DNA of 64,000 nucleotides from Chloranthus sessilifolius (taxonomy: Eukaryota; Streptophyta; Magnoliopsida; Chloranthales; Chloranthaceae): assembly GCA_021018995.1 (NCBI GenBank), contig CM037585.1:124152831-124216830 (forward strand). Reading direction: 5' to 3'. Of the stretch, positions 33,099 through 44,059 are shown piece by piece. A program made the position numbers and the translations under genes. Every line of letters begins with the position of its first letter. Within the stretch, counting starts at the first letter, position 1. The notes under the pieces were generated by a model. The model ran no database searches. It saw only the letters and a list, made by a program, of their open reading frames with translations, and was not told the DNA's origin.

Positions 33099-33475
33099 AT
33101 TGATAGACTGCTTTAAATTAGACGATCGAGTTCGTTATTAACTCTTTCACATAATTGATGTTGAGATCGTAGACCTATCATAAGACCGTCAGATGTTGAT
33201 TACACTTGACACATATCTCTAAAAGTTAAAATTGATGTTGAGATTATAGACCTACCATAAGATGATAGATGTTGATTACACTTGACACACATCTCTAAAA
33301 GATAAAATGAACATAAACAGCATACTATCAAATGTAGTTTGCATTCTCTTTTTGGGATGTGTACTACATGAAATTAGCATCTAACATCATGATCGTAGGC
33401 TCATGATCTTAGGATCTATTGTGCCGAATATTGGGATGATAAATGATTTCCATCATCTAATTTAAAGCAATCAAT
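33099..33475. mobile_element. Foldback MITE 1
   Basis: The ends are inverted copies: ATTGATAGACTGCTTTAAAT on the left pairs with ATTTAAAGCAATCAAT on the right, and the arms continue with TTAGACGAT/ATCATCTAA. The left arm contains a 75-bp direct duplication (33163-33310, TGTTGATTACACTTGACACA). No coding capacity; a non-autonomous DNA transposon of the family also seen at 33622, 41320 and 58020. Confidence 0.75.
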
Positions 33476-33621
33476 AAATTTTTTTTTCTTTATTTAAGTG
33501 AGGTAGTTGTAATATAAAGTGGTGCAGAATAAGAAGAAACAAGAGCAATGTCTTGCTATTCTATTTGGGTGTAATGTGGGTACATGTGCTTGTGCATACA
33601 TGATTACTGAAAGTTCCCATG

Positions 33622-33953
33622 GTTGAAACCCACTGAAATCTATTAATTGTTTGGAATCAAACGATAGAGATAAATTTTCACCCCAAGCTTTCACACAATG
33701 GATCTTGAGATGTGACAATATTTTATTACATGTGGCAAGGATCTTAATTAAATGACCATAAAATCATATTTGAGCATGATGTATGCTATGTGAATTTGGG
33801 TCCACTTTTTGGAATATGTGCCACGTGGAATAAAACTCTGGCTGACTGAAGGTATACTCATGGCCTCAAGATCCTTTGTTTGGAAGATTAGGTGAAAAAG
33901 AATCTCCATCGTCTGATTCTAAGCATTCAATATGGGTTTCAATGGGTTTCAGA
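33622..33953. mobile_element. Foldback MITE 2
   Basis: The left arm (TTGAAACCCACTGAAATC, GGAATCAAACGATAGAGAT, GGATCTTGAGATG) is the inverse of the right arm (CCTCAAGATCC, ATCTCCATCGTCTGATTC, GGGTTTCAATGGGTTTC). No open frame across it is conserved. A target duplication was not identified. Confidence 0.75.
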
Positions 33954-34055
33954 CGTAAGCGCTTTCAGTAATCCTGTGGGCGCGAACAGAGGTGCCAAAT
34001 GCATGCACGACGCAAGGTTCAATCATCCCTAGAAAGTTTAAGAAATAAAAAAAAG

Positions 34056-34318
34056 GAGTCATTACTTGCACAAGATAAGTTGGCCCTTGCACATAGCTTA
34101 AAATAAAAACTTGGCATTTTGGGTATTTGTGCCATGTGAAAACACCATCTAACCAGTTTGATATAAAGATCATGATCTAAAAATTTTTGATGCAAAAAAT
34201 TTGTACCAAGCAACTAGGATCTAAAGATCATTCAGACGGCTAGATGGTGTTTTCACATGTCCGAGGCCCCCAAATGCTAAGTATTTCTTACGAACTTTTC
34301 GTGTGCAAGTAATGGCTC
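34056..34318. mobile_element. Foldback MITE 3 (GTCATTACTTGCAC family)
   Basis: Starts GAGTCATTACTTGCAC and ends GTGCAAGTAATGGCTC. The arms pair over about 110 bp, including CATGTGAAAACACCATCTA against TAGATGGTGTTTTCACATG. The centre is short. It shares its terminal word with the MITE at 35804-36200. Confidence 0.85.
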
Positions 34319-34954
34319 GATAAAAATATTTAATATTCTTATAATGTTCAACGGACAAATGATCATGATGAGACATTGACCACCATTAAGGCAATAACAA
34401 GAAAATTGAATTTTTTTTTCATTGTTATTTGTTTAACCTTAGCAACATGCATGTGGCACTTAAACTTCTGTTTGAGCTGAGGTGCCATGACGGCAGAATG
34501 ATGTTTCCTCAATATTTGAGTGCCTCTAATAACAAAAACATTTTAAAATAAATAAATAATTTATGACTTATTGGCTAGTTTTATACTTGTAAAGTATGTG
34601 TTCTAGGTTCAAATCTGTCCATCAATATTTTTTTATTTATATAAAAAATAAAAAGGACAAAAGGTCTAACCAAATTGAAATGTAGATGAGGACGCGATGA
34701 GATCAGGAGACATAATTAGATCTCATCATGCTTCCGTGTACGTTTATGTCATTTTTTCATATGTTTACAATTTTGAATTATTATTTTCAAGTAATAGTGT
34801 AAGACATATGGGTGACTCATTGACATAAAGAAAAAGCAAAATATTCGAAATTTCAATTAGAACAAAAAAAATTCTATAATTTAAATCAAGGTGTTAAATT
34901 GGGACCCGGGTATCAGTCCATGGAAGACCCATATGAATCGCCGATGCACCGAGA
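34319..34954. other. Intergenic, nothing firm recognised
   Basis: AT-rich spacer. GTTCTAGGTTCAAATCTG near 34607 resembles a tRNA-type B box as in plant SINEs, but no A box at the right spacing or clear tail is seen. Confidence 0.4.

Positions 34955-34999
<45 letters not shown>
34955..34999. repeat. TA microsatellite
   Basis: About 21 TA units in AT-rich spacer. Confidence 0.95.
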
Positions 35000-35001
<2 letters not shown>

Positions 35002-35803
35002 CACATGTTATAGTAAAATTATAGTTTAGATTTATAACCTAAATTGCTAAATGATTTTTTTACTAAAAATGATTTTTTTATATTTTTAAATTCAAAAAAT
35101 TATAGGTAAGATATAAATAGTTGTATGAATTCCTCTATAAGTTTTATCTTCTTCTTTTATTTTTTACATTTATTATTATTATTTTTAGAAGGATTAAAGT
35201 GAAACAAACAAATATTATTAAGAATTATTTCATGAAAAAATAAATAATCTATACAATAATATAAAGACTACTAAATTTCCTCTTTATATGTCAATCTAAA
35301 ATGTTAAAATGAGAGTTAAGTGGATTGGTAAGTATAAGGTTTATTAAGTATAATGTTTGCAACTAGTGGAGACATGACAACTCTAGAAAATGAAAAAATG
35401 ATAGAAATGGTGTTGGGTGGTTGGACATCCACCACAGCTTATCAATAGCTCTCTGAAGGGTGTGCCCTATTTATGTTTTTAGGCCTAATGTTGAATCTGA
35501 GTTTGGTCTTCGAACTGACTTTTGTATTGCCTGTGTGCTCTCTACTGGCACTTGGAGCCTTCCCATTACTTCTTCCCCTTTGCTGGCTGAAGCATGGTGT
35601 ACCACTCAAAATGTTGTTGTCCCTAATCTCCACCCTCCGATTAATTGTACTAAAATACCATCTAAAGTTAAAGGTGTAATAAATTTACATGGTAGCTATT
35701 AATCCAACGATGGAGGATGTCCTAAATCACCTAACACTCATGTTGCTTACTTAATACTAACTCATTTTCCCTTTTACAACTTTCACTCATATAAGAAAAG
35801 GAA
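35000..35803. other. Intergenic, no recognisable gene
   Basis: AT-rich apart from 35430-35700, which is less AT-biased and open in several frames on both strands (up to 80 codons). None has a recognisable domain, start context or splice partner, so I leave it uncalled. A decayed gene fragment is possible. Confidence 0.4.
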
Positions 35804-36200
35804 GTCATTACTTGCACTCGCTTTTTTATGTGATTGTACCAAGGTTAAAAAACAGAATGTACTTTAGTAGGGATATGTGGCATGTGAAAACATAATTTGG
35901 ACCATCTGATTTAAAGTTTATGATCTATAGATCCTTAGTGAATAAGATTGGTACGAAATAAAATCTTCATCATATAATTAAATATAATCAAAGGCTATTA
36001 TTTGATTCAACGATTGACAATAATAGATCATATAATAAATATCGTGTTTTGCTCCAATCTTATCTACTAAGAGATTTATAGATCATGAATTTTAAATCAG
36101 ACAACTAAGATTGTGTTTTTCACATGTCACATGTCCCTAAAATACAAAGTCTTTCTTTAACCTCGGTGCAATCACTTAAAAAGTGTGTGCAACTAATGGC
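35804..36200. mobile_element. Foldback MITE 4 (GTCATTACTTGCAC family)
   Basis: Left arm: GTCATTACTTGCACTCGCTT, GATTGTACCAAGGTTAAA, CATGTGAAAACA, CTGATTTAAAGTTTATGATC. The right arm is its inverse, ending GTGTGCAACTAATGGC. The arms are about 160 bp and imperfect. It has the same family ends as MITE 3. No coding capacity. Confidence 0.85.
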
Positions 36201-36269
36201 GCCCAAAAGAAAATCCCAGCTCTATAACTGTTGGCCGGCTTTAATTAACCAGAAACTAGGCCAGTGAGA

Positions 36270-36610
36270 ACTCTACTCCCCATTGAACGGGTTGGGTCAA
36301 CCCGATATTTTACTAGAGTATAAAAATTTGACCCATCCGGTCAAGTCAAGTTAAGTCAATTAGGAGGTATTGTTAGGTACGGTTTTTTCCAGGTTGGGGC
36401 TGGCCGACCCAACCCGATACTATATATATATGAAGTATAAAAATAGGGGGTTTTCCAGAGGTTGGGTCTGGTTTTTTTGGGTCGGGAAGCAGGTCAGATC
36501 AGGTATTAGGGTAGGGTTGGGTCAGTTTTAGTACACCATCGGGTCGGGTCGGACATTTGCAATTATCTTATTGGGCTGCCAAAAATCTTGACCCGAGACT
36601 AACCTAATCC
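36270..36610 (-). mobile_element. GGGTCGGGTC-rich hAT-like fragment
   Basis: On the minus strand it contains GGGTCAAGATTTTTGGCAGC followed by CCCAATAAGATAATTGCAAA, closely matching the inside of the complete MITE at 57272-57571 (GGGTCAAAATTTTGGCTGCC). Its ends are too diverged to give terminal repeats or a target duplication. Confidence 0.55.
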
Positions 36611-37007
36611 CCATTTTCACTAATCCTACTCATATCGCGGAAAACTCAACAGATATCCAGTAATACCTTTGCCCACTCTATTGAGTAGTCAGTACAGTAG
36701 TCACCTATTTGATTATTTCCCCTCCCTCTCCCTGGATATGGCAGAGCCATTAAATGAGGGCGTCACCCCGGAAACACCCGATTGTCAAAAACTGATACAG
36801 ATCACACATATCAGGGCCACAAAATCTGCAAAAGTCAATTGTCCAGACAAGTTTAGCACCTCAACATGTGGATAGAAGAGAAAGTGGAAAAAACCACATG
36901 ATCGAAAAACCACATGATCACATGTTGGATAAAATAAGTGAAGTCCATGAGCTGCATTCCCCAATCCCATCATCCATCATCAATCATTAATCAACTCAAT
37001 CATATAG

Positions 37008-37047
<40 letters not shown>

Positions 37048-37157
37048 CATCAATCATTTCACCCCCCAGAAATCACATAAAAACAGTGACCCCAACCAAC
37101 AAAATTTAATCAGATTTGCTCTCTCTCTCTCTCGCTCTCTTCTCTCTGGTTTTAGCC
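36611..37157 (+). promoter_or_regulatory. Upstream region and 5' leader of the DUF1221 gene
   Basis: A (CT)n tract at 37011-37041 and a second CT-rich tract at 37119-37150 precede the start codon. Pyrimidine-rich leaders are common in plant promoters and 5' UTRs. No convincing TATA box was found; GATAAAATAAG near 36928 is the nearest candidate. Confidence 0.5.
37011..37041. repeat. CT microsatellite
   Basis: Fifteen or so CT units in the leader of the kinase-like gene, followed by CATCATCATCATC. Confidence 0.95.
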
Positions 37158-40100
37158 ATGGCTGCAGCTCTAGAGTGCTGGTCGAGCCGCACCAGCACCG
37201 ACGAGGATATGGTAGAACAGGTACTGATGAAAACCTTAGACCGATCAGAAGGTTTATTATCCAAAGAACCGGCGACCGCAGCATCTTCTTCGTCTTCTTC
37301 GTCTTCGTCTTCGTCTGCTGTACAGAAAACGTGGCAGAGATTCGGACGCAACGTGGCAGGAGCCATTGCCACACTTAAGAACTCTTTGAATCTCGACTCG
37401 GCACGAGAAAATCCAACGGCTAGGGTCGACATTTGCAGGAAGCTCGTTTGGGGAGGTATCGTACGCAATCTCACTCAACTCTACCCTGGTAGTCAGCTGC
37501 CTGAGAAGCTCATTTCGAACATTCGGAAGCATTTCGATTCGTTGCCGTTGAGGTGAGGAGGTTTTTTTAGGTTGAATTCGAATTGGGTTTTTGTTTTTTT
37601 ATATGAATTTTGTTTAAGTGAGCTGTTGTTTAGGTTGAATTCGAAGCGGGTTTATTGATGTTTGGATGAATGCTGTTGAGGTTGATTTCGAATTGGTGTT
37701 GTTGGATGAATGTTGATGATGAGAGGAATTTTTGAGGTCGAGTTCGAATTGGTCTGTTTGTTGTTTATGTTTATTCTGAAGTGGATTTCGATCTGAAAGC
37801 TGGTTTTTTCGAATTTTTGAGATTAAACTCAAGTTGGGGTTTTTGTTGTTTTGGACTGTTTTGCTCAAGCGGGTTTCGATCTGAAAGATGATTTTCGAAT
37901 TATTGAGATTGAATTCAAATTGGGTTTTCTGTTGTTGTGGCGAGGAATTTTTGAGGCTGAGTTCGAATTGGGTTGTTTGTATAAATGTTGTTGTTTTGAG
38001 TTATGCTCAATTGGATTTCGATCTGAGAGAAGGTTTTGAATTTTTGAGATTGAAATCGAGTTGGGTTTTTTTTTTTCTTGTTTATATTGAATGTTGTTGT
38101 TTTGGACAGTTATGCTCAAGCGGGTTTTGACATGAAAGATGTTTTTCTACACATTCGATTGATCGAACAGTCAGCAGTCGACGATCACCCGGCGATTTTG
38201 ATACAAGAGATGTCGGGTGGTAGCGAGATGATGCAGGGATCTGTTTTCAAGCTCTCATTTGCTTGCAATTCTGCGATTTCGTGGCCGGCAATGTCGGGGG
38301 CTCTTGATAGTGCCTCAATCTGTTGTAAAAAGATACAGATCTTCGAGAAAAAGGGTTTCACTCTCGGGGTTATTCTTGTGTTGGCGCAGTCTGGGCAAGA
38401 GAAATCATTCAAAACTCGGATTGAAACTGCTTTGAAATTTTCCCTCAAGAAGCCGAAACCTGCTTCAATGAAGCTCCCATTTGGCCTCTGTGGATGCCAA
38501 GAAGAGACCACCAAGAACCACAACCAGAGGGAAGGAGAATTTGATAAACCAATTGATTCTGAAAACACAGCACCCCCGCCACCACAGGTGTTTCATCTTG
38601 AAAACCCTCTTCCCACTTCATCATCTGTCATCTCGGTCGATGAATGGCAGACCATTCGATCAGGTGAGGAGGAGATTCAGAAATGGCTGTTAAACCCTGA
38701 TCAGATTGAGTTCACCGACCAGACCGGACCCAATTCGTTCAAGGGGATGTGCAAGGGGAAAAGGGTGTTGATTGAGAGAATTCGCGGATGTGAGAGGGGA
38801 AATCCTTATGAGTTTGAGATCCGGCGAGATCTGCTTGATCTCATGAGTTGTGGTCACAAGAACATTTTACAATTCTATGGAGTTTGTATCGACGAAAACC
38901 ACGGATTGTGTGTTGTGACCAAGTTGATGGAAGGCGGGTCAGTTCACGAGATGTTGCAGAAGAGCAAGAAGCTTCAAATCAAAGAAGTAATGCGGATTTC
39001 GGTGGACGTTGCAGAAGGGATGATGTTTATGAACGATCACGGAGTTTGTTATAGGGATCTCAACACACTACGGATTCTATTGGATAGACAAGGAAACGCT
39101 TGCCTCGGAGACATGGGCATTGTTACTTCTTGCAAGAACTCTGGCGAGGCGATGGAGTATGAAACGGCCGGTTACCGATGGCTAGCTCCGGAGGTTAGTC
39201 TCCTCTGTCCTGATCATTTTATCATTCTAATCATGCTTAATTGCAGAGCTCTGATTCATTTTGAGTTATACAAACAAAACATGTTCATCAACATTAAGCT
39301 CTTAATTACAGAGCTCTGATTCATTTTGAATTATACAAACAAAACATGTTCACCAACATTAAGCTCTTGTTGTCCACACTCCACATTGATGCACATGCAC
39401 ATTTGAAGGACAAATTTGTGGGCTTGTAGTCTGCCCAGTAGCGATCAGATGATCCTAATCTTCTACTCATGGATATGTTTATGAATTATGAGGAGCCTTC
39501 GATTAGTGCCAGTTTTATGCTACTATGACAGCCAAGAGTTGACCCATCAATTAGGTGGTTTTAATATATGAGCATTTATGCCCGAGTTAGTTTACTGGTT
39601 CGCTTGATTTGTGGTTCGCCACTATCAAGCGAACACAATTGACAAGGGGCAGGGCAAGTTTCAAATGTATATATTAATTATATAACATTAATTTGTACTT
39701 TTTAAAGAAATATGAATATGAGTATATGACCACTTGGTTTGTTACGGAACTTCAAAAACTTTTGAGGTCTCGGGTCCAAAAGAATGGCTACATTGATGCA
39801 CATCTCTAGATCGACAATGCAAAAGAATGGCTCGAAAAATATTCTCCATCTTGATCAATGTGGTCAAACTTCAAAAAAAATCTAAATTAATGGTATGTTG
39901 AATTTACCTCGTACCTGTTAATTTTAGATGATGTTTGACTGCTTTGAATGAGATGAAGGAGATCATTTTTCGTCCAAATCTTTTGCACCAAGAATCTTTA
40001 CATCATGGCACACCTCTCGGTGAGCAAGTGCCTAAAATTTCTTTTATTTTGTTATTTGTCATTAGTAGAAGAAGTGCCGGTAAAACAACTATTGGCAACA

Positions 40101-40708
40101 TCTATCGACCCTCGTCGCTTGTCCCGCTTAGAAGAAAATCGTGGCTCCGCCCCTACTTTTTGGTCCCCTTAATGCTACTTTAACAAAAGCATACTTAATG
40201 ACTATTATTATCGAAGCACGCTTAATGAAGGCAGTATTACCTTTTCCTATTCGCTCTCAACTATATATGCTTTTGCTAAAGAGAAGTCCTTTTTGCCGCC
40301 TACTTGATGAACTCTCACCCCAGACATGCTAAGCACCAAAATCATTGCCTACAAAACCTGTCTTTTTCACAGTGCAAATGGTCCAGAATAGAAGATGAAC
40401 TGGTTTTCTTTTCCTTGCGATATCAGATCATTGCAGGGGACCCAGAAAGCGTCGCGGAGACGTGGATGAGCAATGTGTACAGTTTCGGAATGATACTTTG
40501 GGAAATGGTGACAGGGGAAGCGGCATATGCTTCGTATTCTCCGGTCCAGGCTGCAGTGGGGATTGCGGCTTGTGGGCTGCGGCCGGAGATACCTAAGGAT
40601 TGTCCGCAAGTTCTGAGGTCCCTTATGATCAAGTGCTGGAACAGTTGCCCGTCCAAGCGCCCTCACTTTTCGGAAATTCTCCCTATCTTGTTGCGGCCGA
40701 AACAGTAG
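37158..40708 (+). CDS. DUF1221-domain protein kinase-like protein (probable pseudokinase)
   Basis: Three exons: 37158-37552, 38110-39193 and 40427-40708, giving 586 residues; all junctions are GT...AG. The ATG in AGCCATGGCT is preferred over an in-frame upstream ATG in the CT-rich leader (37116). The N-terminal half matches the plant DUF1221 region (ALECWSSRTSTDEDMVEQ; after splicing LSYAQAGFDMKDVFLHIRLI). A Ser/Pro linker follows, then a kinase fold from about residue 320. ATP and catalytic sites are altered: the VAIK-type Lys is missing (KRVLIERI), HRD is YRD (residues 446-448), the catalytic-loop Asn is Arg (YRDLNTLR), and DFG is DMG (Asp466). YRWLAPE and WMSNVYSFGMILWEMVTGE are kept. This is the layout of Arabidopsis DUF1221 kinase-like proteins. 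Role: probably a regulatory or scaffold protein. It is the only intact host gene here. Confidence 0.93.
37553..38109 (+). other. Intron 1 of the DUF1221 gene, with repeated acceptor-region units
   Basis: Splicing joins TTGAG to TTATGCTCAAGCGG and restores LSYAQAGF. Inside the intron the region around the true acceptor recurs in degenerate form near 37767, 37855 and 37999. An example is TTTTGCTCAAGCGGGTTTCG with ATCTGAAAGATGATTTTCG, against the genuine TATGCTCAAGCGGGTTTTG with ACATGAAAGATGTTTTTC. This is a tandem duplication of the exon 2 start. Confidence 0.85.
39194..40426 (+). other. Intron 2 of the DUF1221 gene
   Basis: Donor GAG/GTTAGT, acceptor TATCAG/ATCATT. Splicing gives WLAPE-IIAGDPESV in frame. 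A nearer AG (GCAG at 40436) would break the frame. The intron starts with a 65-bp direct duplication (39241-39305 and 39306-39370, GAGCTCTGATTCATTTTG). The rest is AT-rich without a recognisable element. Confidence 0.88.
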
Positions 40709-40948
40709 ATGATCTCCCTTTGGTCTCTCTCTCACACACCACACTTGGAATCAATCTCCATGCAGCTAGCTATTTGATCGTGTTGATAGCTGTGTAAAGA
40801 GCATCTAAGAAGTGATGCCTCTCCAAGATGTATGTAGATTATATATGGATGTTTTTTGCAGGAATCAAAGATACTGTCTCTTTACCCTTTGCATTTGTGT
40901 TTTTGAATTTTTTAGACAATCATAAACTTTTCTGATGATAGTCCGGGA
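40709..40948 (+). other. Probable 3' untranslated region of the DUF1221 gene
   Basis: Non-coding sequence directly after the stop. No canonical AATAAA was seen, so the transcript end is not assigned. Confidence 0.45.
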
Positions 40949-40949
40949 C

Positions 40950-41215
40950 TATTGTTAGGGCTGGCAATGGGTCGGTTGGGCCAAAATTTGGGGTCCAACT
41001 CTGGCCTCTTTGACCCAACCTGAAAATTTTTCCCGACTTGACCCAAACTGGACTCCCTTCCATATATTCTAACCTAGTTTGCCATGTCCGACCCGACCCG
41101 ACCTGAATATTTGCTAAATGGGTCAGGTTCAGTTTGGCTTTAGGATTTCAATAAATAGATCGAGCCGGGTTCAGCTGGGTAGGGTTCGGGTTCTCAAACC
41201 CTAACCCGCTATGAC
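40950..41215 (+). mobile_element. GGGTCGGGTC-rich hAT-like fragment
   Basis: Starts TTAGGGCTGGCAATGGGTCG, matching the terminal repeat of the MITE at 57272 (TTAGGGCTGTCAATGGG), and is full of GACCCGAC/GGGTCGG words. No matching inverted end was found, so it is a one-ended remnant. Confidence 0.6.
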
Positions 41216-41319
41216 CTTATCTCTTTGTATAGGATAAGTTATTTCCTAAGGGTAGCGATATGTACATCCTTATATACCTTTGAAAAACACAAGCATATCC
41301 ACCATGAAAAATCATTAGC

Positions 41320-41582
41320 TGCCTTCAATCAGACGGTGGAGATAATTTTGTCCCAATTTTCTACATGGCACACCTACCATATCGCCAAATTTTGATTACA
41401 GCTGACACACATCCCCAAAAGTGATTGTGATCATGGGCGTCATACCTATCAAACAGTCACTTTTAGAGATGTGTGCCACATCGAACAGCATGCGACCATC
41501 TGATAGGTACCATGATCTCAAGCTCTACTGTGTGAAAGATTGGGACGAAATATAATCTCTTTTTGTCTGATTCAAGACCGTT
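41320..41582. mobile_element. Foldback MITE 5
   Basis: Left arm words CTTCAATCAGACGGTGGAGA, TTTTGTCCCAATTTTC and GACACACATCCCCAAAAGTG pair with right arm words CACTTTTAGAGATGTGTG, GATTGGGACGAAA and TCTGATTCAAG. The arms are about 120 bp. Same family as MITEs 1 and 2. Confidence 0.8.
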
Positions 41583-41992
41583 AACAGTTTTTATGATGGA
41601 TATGTATGTGTTCTTCACAAGTTTATCGGGTGTATATAACACTACCCATTTCCTGAATGCCCTTTATGTCTTTGTAAAAGTGCATAGAGGTGGAAATGGT
41701 TCGGATCCTCAGGATCCAACTCCCTTGGGCTTGACCACTTCATTCATTGGACCTGATTAACAATCTGGTCCAAGTTTGGTCACTGTGTTGAACCCAACTC
41801 CACTCGAAATTGAATGAAGTTTGGGTCAGGTCTAGGCTGCCCATAATTGGACACGCACGACGAAGACTTGAACCAGAGCATGAACCCATAGTTGTGTGTC
41901 TGTACAAATCTGCCATGTAAGCAACTGCTATTTTCCCTTTTGTTATAACCTACTGTAACCGGTCGGTCATTGGACATAGAACATTCTTGATC

Positions 41993-41996
<4 letters not shown>
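41583..41996. other. Intergenic, nothing recognised
   Basis: No coding, RNA or repeat signature stands out. Confidence 0.45.

Positions 41997-42026
<30 letters not shown>
41997..42026. repeat. AT microsatellite
   Basis: About 14 AT units. Confidence 0.95.
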
Positions 42027-42027
<1 letters not shown>

Positions 42028-42404
42028 AGGCCAGAAACTATATACGTATGGATGTAGCCTTGAGGGAAGTGTCCACGTTAGCTCGGTATCATGTGACACC
42101 CATCACGATGATTGGGCATCACAGCAACTTAGACAAGATTAATCGGGTTCCACCCAAAAAAATTGGACATGATCTAATTCACAACCACCGTCGAAAATGT
42201 GGTCAACGACGCCTAAAATTAATGTACTAAGTTGGTTAGGCATTAGCTTATCTTTGACCAATCAAACAAGGGGCGAAAGAGTTTAAAAAAAGAAAAAATT
42301 AAATTACATGTCTCGTGACTGGTTAATCCATTTGGCATGTGATCATGCCTCCTGGACTATGGATGTATTTCTCAATTCTCTTTTCATATAGTATACGCAT
42401 TAGA

Positions 42405-42530
42405 AAAAATAAGACTATTAGCGGCAGCTAAAAGCTGTCGCTATTAACAAAAAATTGCTGCTATTAATCATGTCTCTTCCAAAAACTACCGCTATTAGTC
42501 CTGTCGCTACCAAAAACTGCCTTAACAGCA
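42405..42530. mobile_element. GCCGCTATTA-type MITE fragment
   Basis: A near-perfect palindrome TTAGCGGCAGCT/AGCTGTCGCTATTA at 42415-42446 is followed by repeats of CTGCTATTA, CCGCTATTAG and AAAAACTGCC. Such words are typical ends of plant MITEs. Element D begins just beyond it. Confidence 0.55.
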
Positions 42531-42770
42531 AGTGTGGTTGAAACATGTCTGAATTTCTTACATTGAAATTTGCGCCATTGGATCGCTGATTCCGACGGTC
42601 CTTGAACTGAACACATAGTATGTCAACTCACACAGTGGAAATTAAGTTGATACCTCTTGCAAAACTGATAGAGTCATCATATATATGACAAAAGATACTA
42701 CAAATCTATATAACAAGACAAAATGACGATTTTGTCCTTATGCATAACATAAGTCTGATAGAACCGAAAT

Positions 42771-42811
42771 GAACCACCGGTGATAGCCAACCATCACCCA
42801 AACAGTGGTTC
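42771..42811 (-). other. Conserved LTR hairpin, element D left copy
   Basis: Outer stem GAACCAC/GTGGTTC and inner stem GGTGAT/ATCACC, 225 bp from the LTR end. It is equivalent to 21201-21244 in G and 5829-5864 in A. Confidence 0.65.
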
Positions 42812-42913
42812 ACAATATTAATTTATATTTCATGAATCCCTTATTCTAATTTAAATACAAAGGCCGGACGTACCGAGCCTTAAACAAAATCTCAATCTGT
42901 CTCTCAAGGTCCC

Positions 42914-43015
42914 CTAAGGGAAGTAATCCTCTAGCAGAAGATCAGATTCCTTATCTGGAATATGATCTGGATCTTCCTCACCGCCAGACTCTTCGATTCC
43001 TAAATTCACATCTGT
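42914..43015 (-). other. Conserved acidic mini reading frame in D left LTR
   Basis: Thirty-three codons after CACAGGT, without an ATG: TDVNLGIEESGGEEDPDHIP, then DKESDLLLEDYFP and stop. It shares LG, GE-DP, a P and ES with the G frame at the same LTR position. In the right LTR (about 54605-54707) the start is kept (LGIEESDREEDPDYIP) but the end is shifted. Confidence 0.5.
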
Positions 43016-43060
43016 ACCTGTGACGTATAGTCAAAGGGTGAGCTAACAGTCTAAGCTCAA
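43016..43060 (-). promoter_or_regulatory. Conserved LTR block: hairpin plus GACTATACGTCACAGGT, element D
   Basis: Minus strand: TGAGCT/AGCTCA arms, then CACCCTTTGACTATACGTCA and CAGGT. The same layout is at 20949-20994 (G) and 5999-6038 (A). Confidence 0.6.
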
Positions 43061-43614
43061 TATGGGGAATATCAATAGCATGCATAACATATTTCTAAAG
43101 CATAAATCTTATGACTGAATTTAAAGTACATTTTTACATAACTGAACGTTTAAATGTTTGATTCAAAACTAAATAGAATTCAAGTTACACATTCGTGATT
43201 GGTTTCGTAGTTTTCATATTCTTGCTTAACTCGGTTTTACATGCTTCTTGGGCAGCAAAGTGACTTAAAATCATAATTTAACTAATCTTCTAAGCATATA
43301 TAATATTGGGAACCACATAAATACTGATGGGAATTTTCGAACCACCGTCGTTCAATGAACAATTGTACAAGAATGTTAAGCCCTTGAGCTAAGTTAACAG
43401 GATCACTTGTGCCGAAGTGCTAAGCCCCTAAGCTATGTCAGCAGAGTCACTTGTGCCTCATGTTGACCATTGGCTAGTCTAAATATACAGATATCCCACC
43501 GTACCGGTACACGATAGGAACTCATTTCATGTGAATCTTAAATCATTGTGCAAATTCTAACATATAGTTTATCACTGTGAATTATACTAATTTATAGCTA
43601 ATTTCGGAATTTCA

Positions 43615-43860
43615 CGCGCTTGTTTAACATGTTCACGTACACGCTTATCACATTCACGCACACACTTGTTTGTCATACTTATCACATTCTCATACATGCT
43701 TATCACATTCACACACATTGCTTATCACGTTTGCATGTTTTTCACGTTCACACTCATTACTTATCACACTTATATGTTCACGCACACTTATCATATTCAC
43801 ACGCACGCTTATCATGATCACACACACGTGTTTATCACACACACACATGCTTAACATAAT
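43615..43860. repeat. CA-rich minisatellite in D left LTR
   Basis: Repeats of ACGCTTATCACATTCACAC and related words. The right LTR has the same tract (55300-55560) plus a longer (CA)n. His/Thr-rich open frames here are artefacts. Confidence 0.85.
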
Positions 43861-44059
43861 CACATTATCTATACATCTCATAACAAATGACATATTATTG
43901 AATTTTTCCTCTTATGAAAACATGGCAATCGCGCGAAACAGAGTAATAACCCCTACGTGCATATCCAATTCATAACCTACATTCTAAGGTATTTAAAGGT
44001 CACTAACGAGTGCTTATAAGATCATATACACCAAATATTTGGAAGAATCTCGGAGAAAA

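Noticed and set aside
34560..34680. Possible tRNA-derived SINE
   Set aside because: GGTTCAAATCTG resembles a B box, but no A box at the right spacing, no clear tail and no target duplication.
35442..35702. Possible gene in open frames of both strands
   Set aside because: No recognisable domain, splice partner or codon bias; the best frame mixes unrelated segments.
37116..37157. Upstream in-frame ATG for the DUF1221 gene
   Set aside because: It lies in a CT-repeat leader encoding a Leu/Ser run; the ATG at 37158 has a better context and begins the conserved protein.
40437..40708. Alternative exon 3 start after GCAG at 40436
   Set aside because: It would shift the frame; the TATCAG acceptor at 40426 joins APE-IIAGDPE in frame as expected for this family.
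43620..43975. His/Thr-rich open frames in element D LTRs
   Set aside because: They run along the CA-rich minisatellite and occur in several frames at once; no sign of coding selection.
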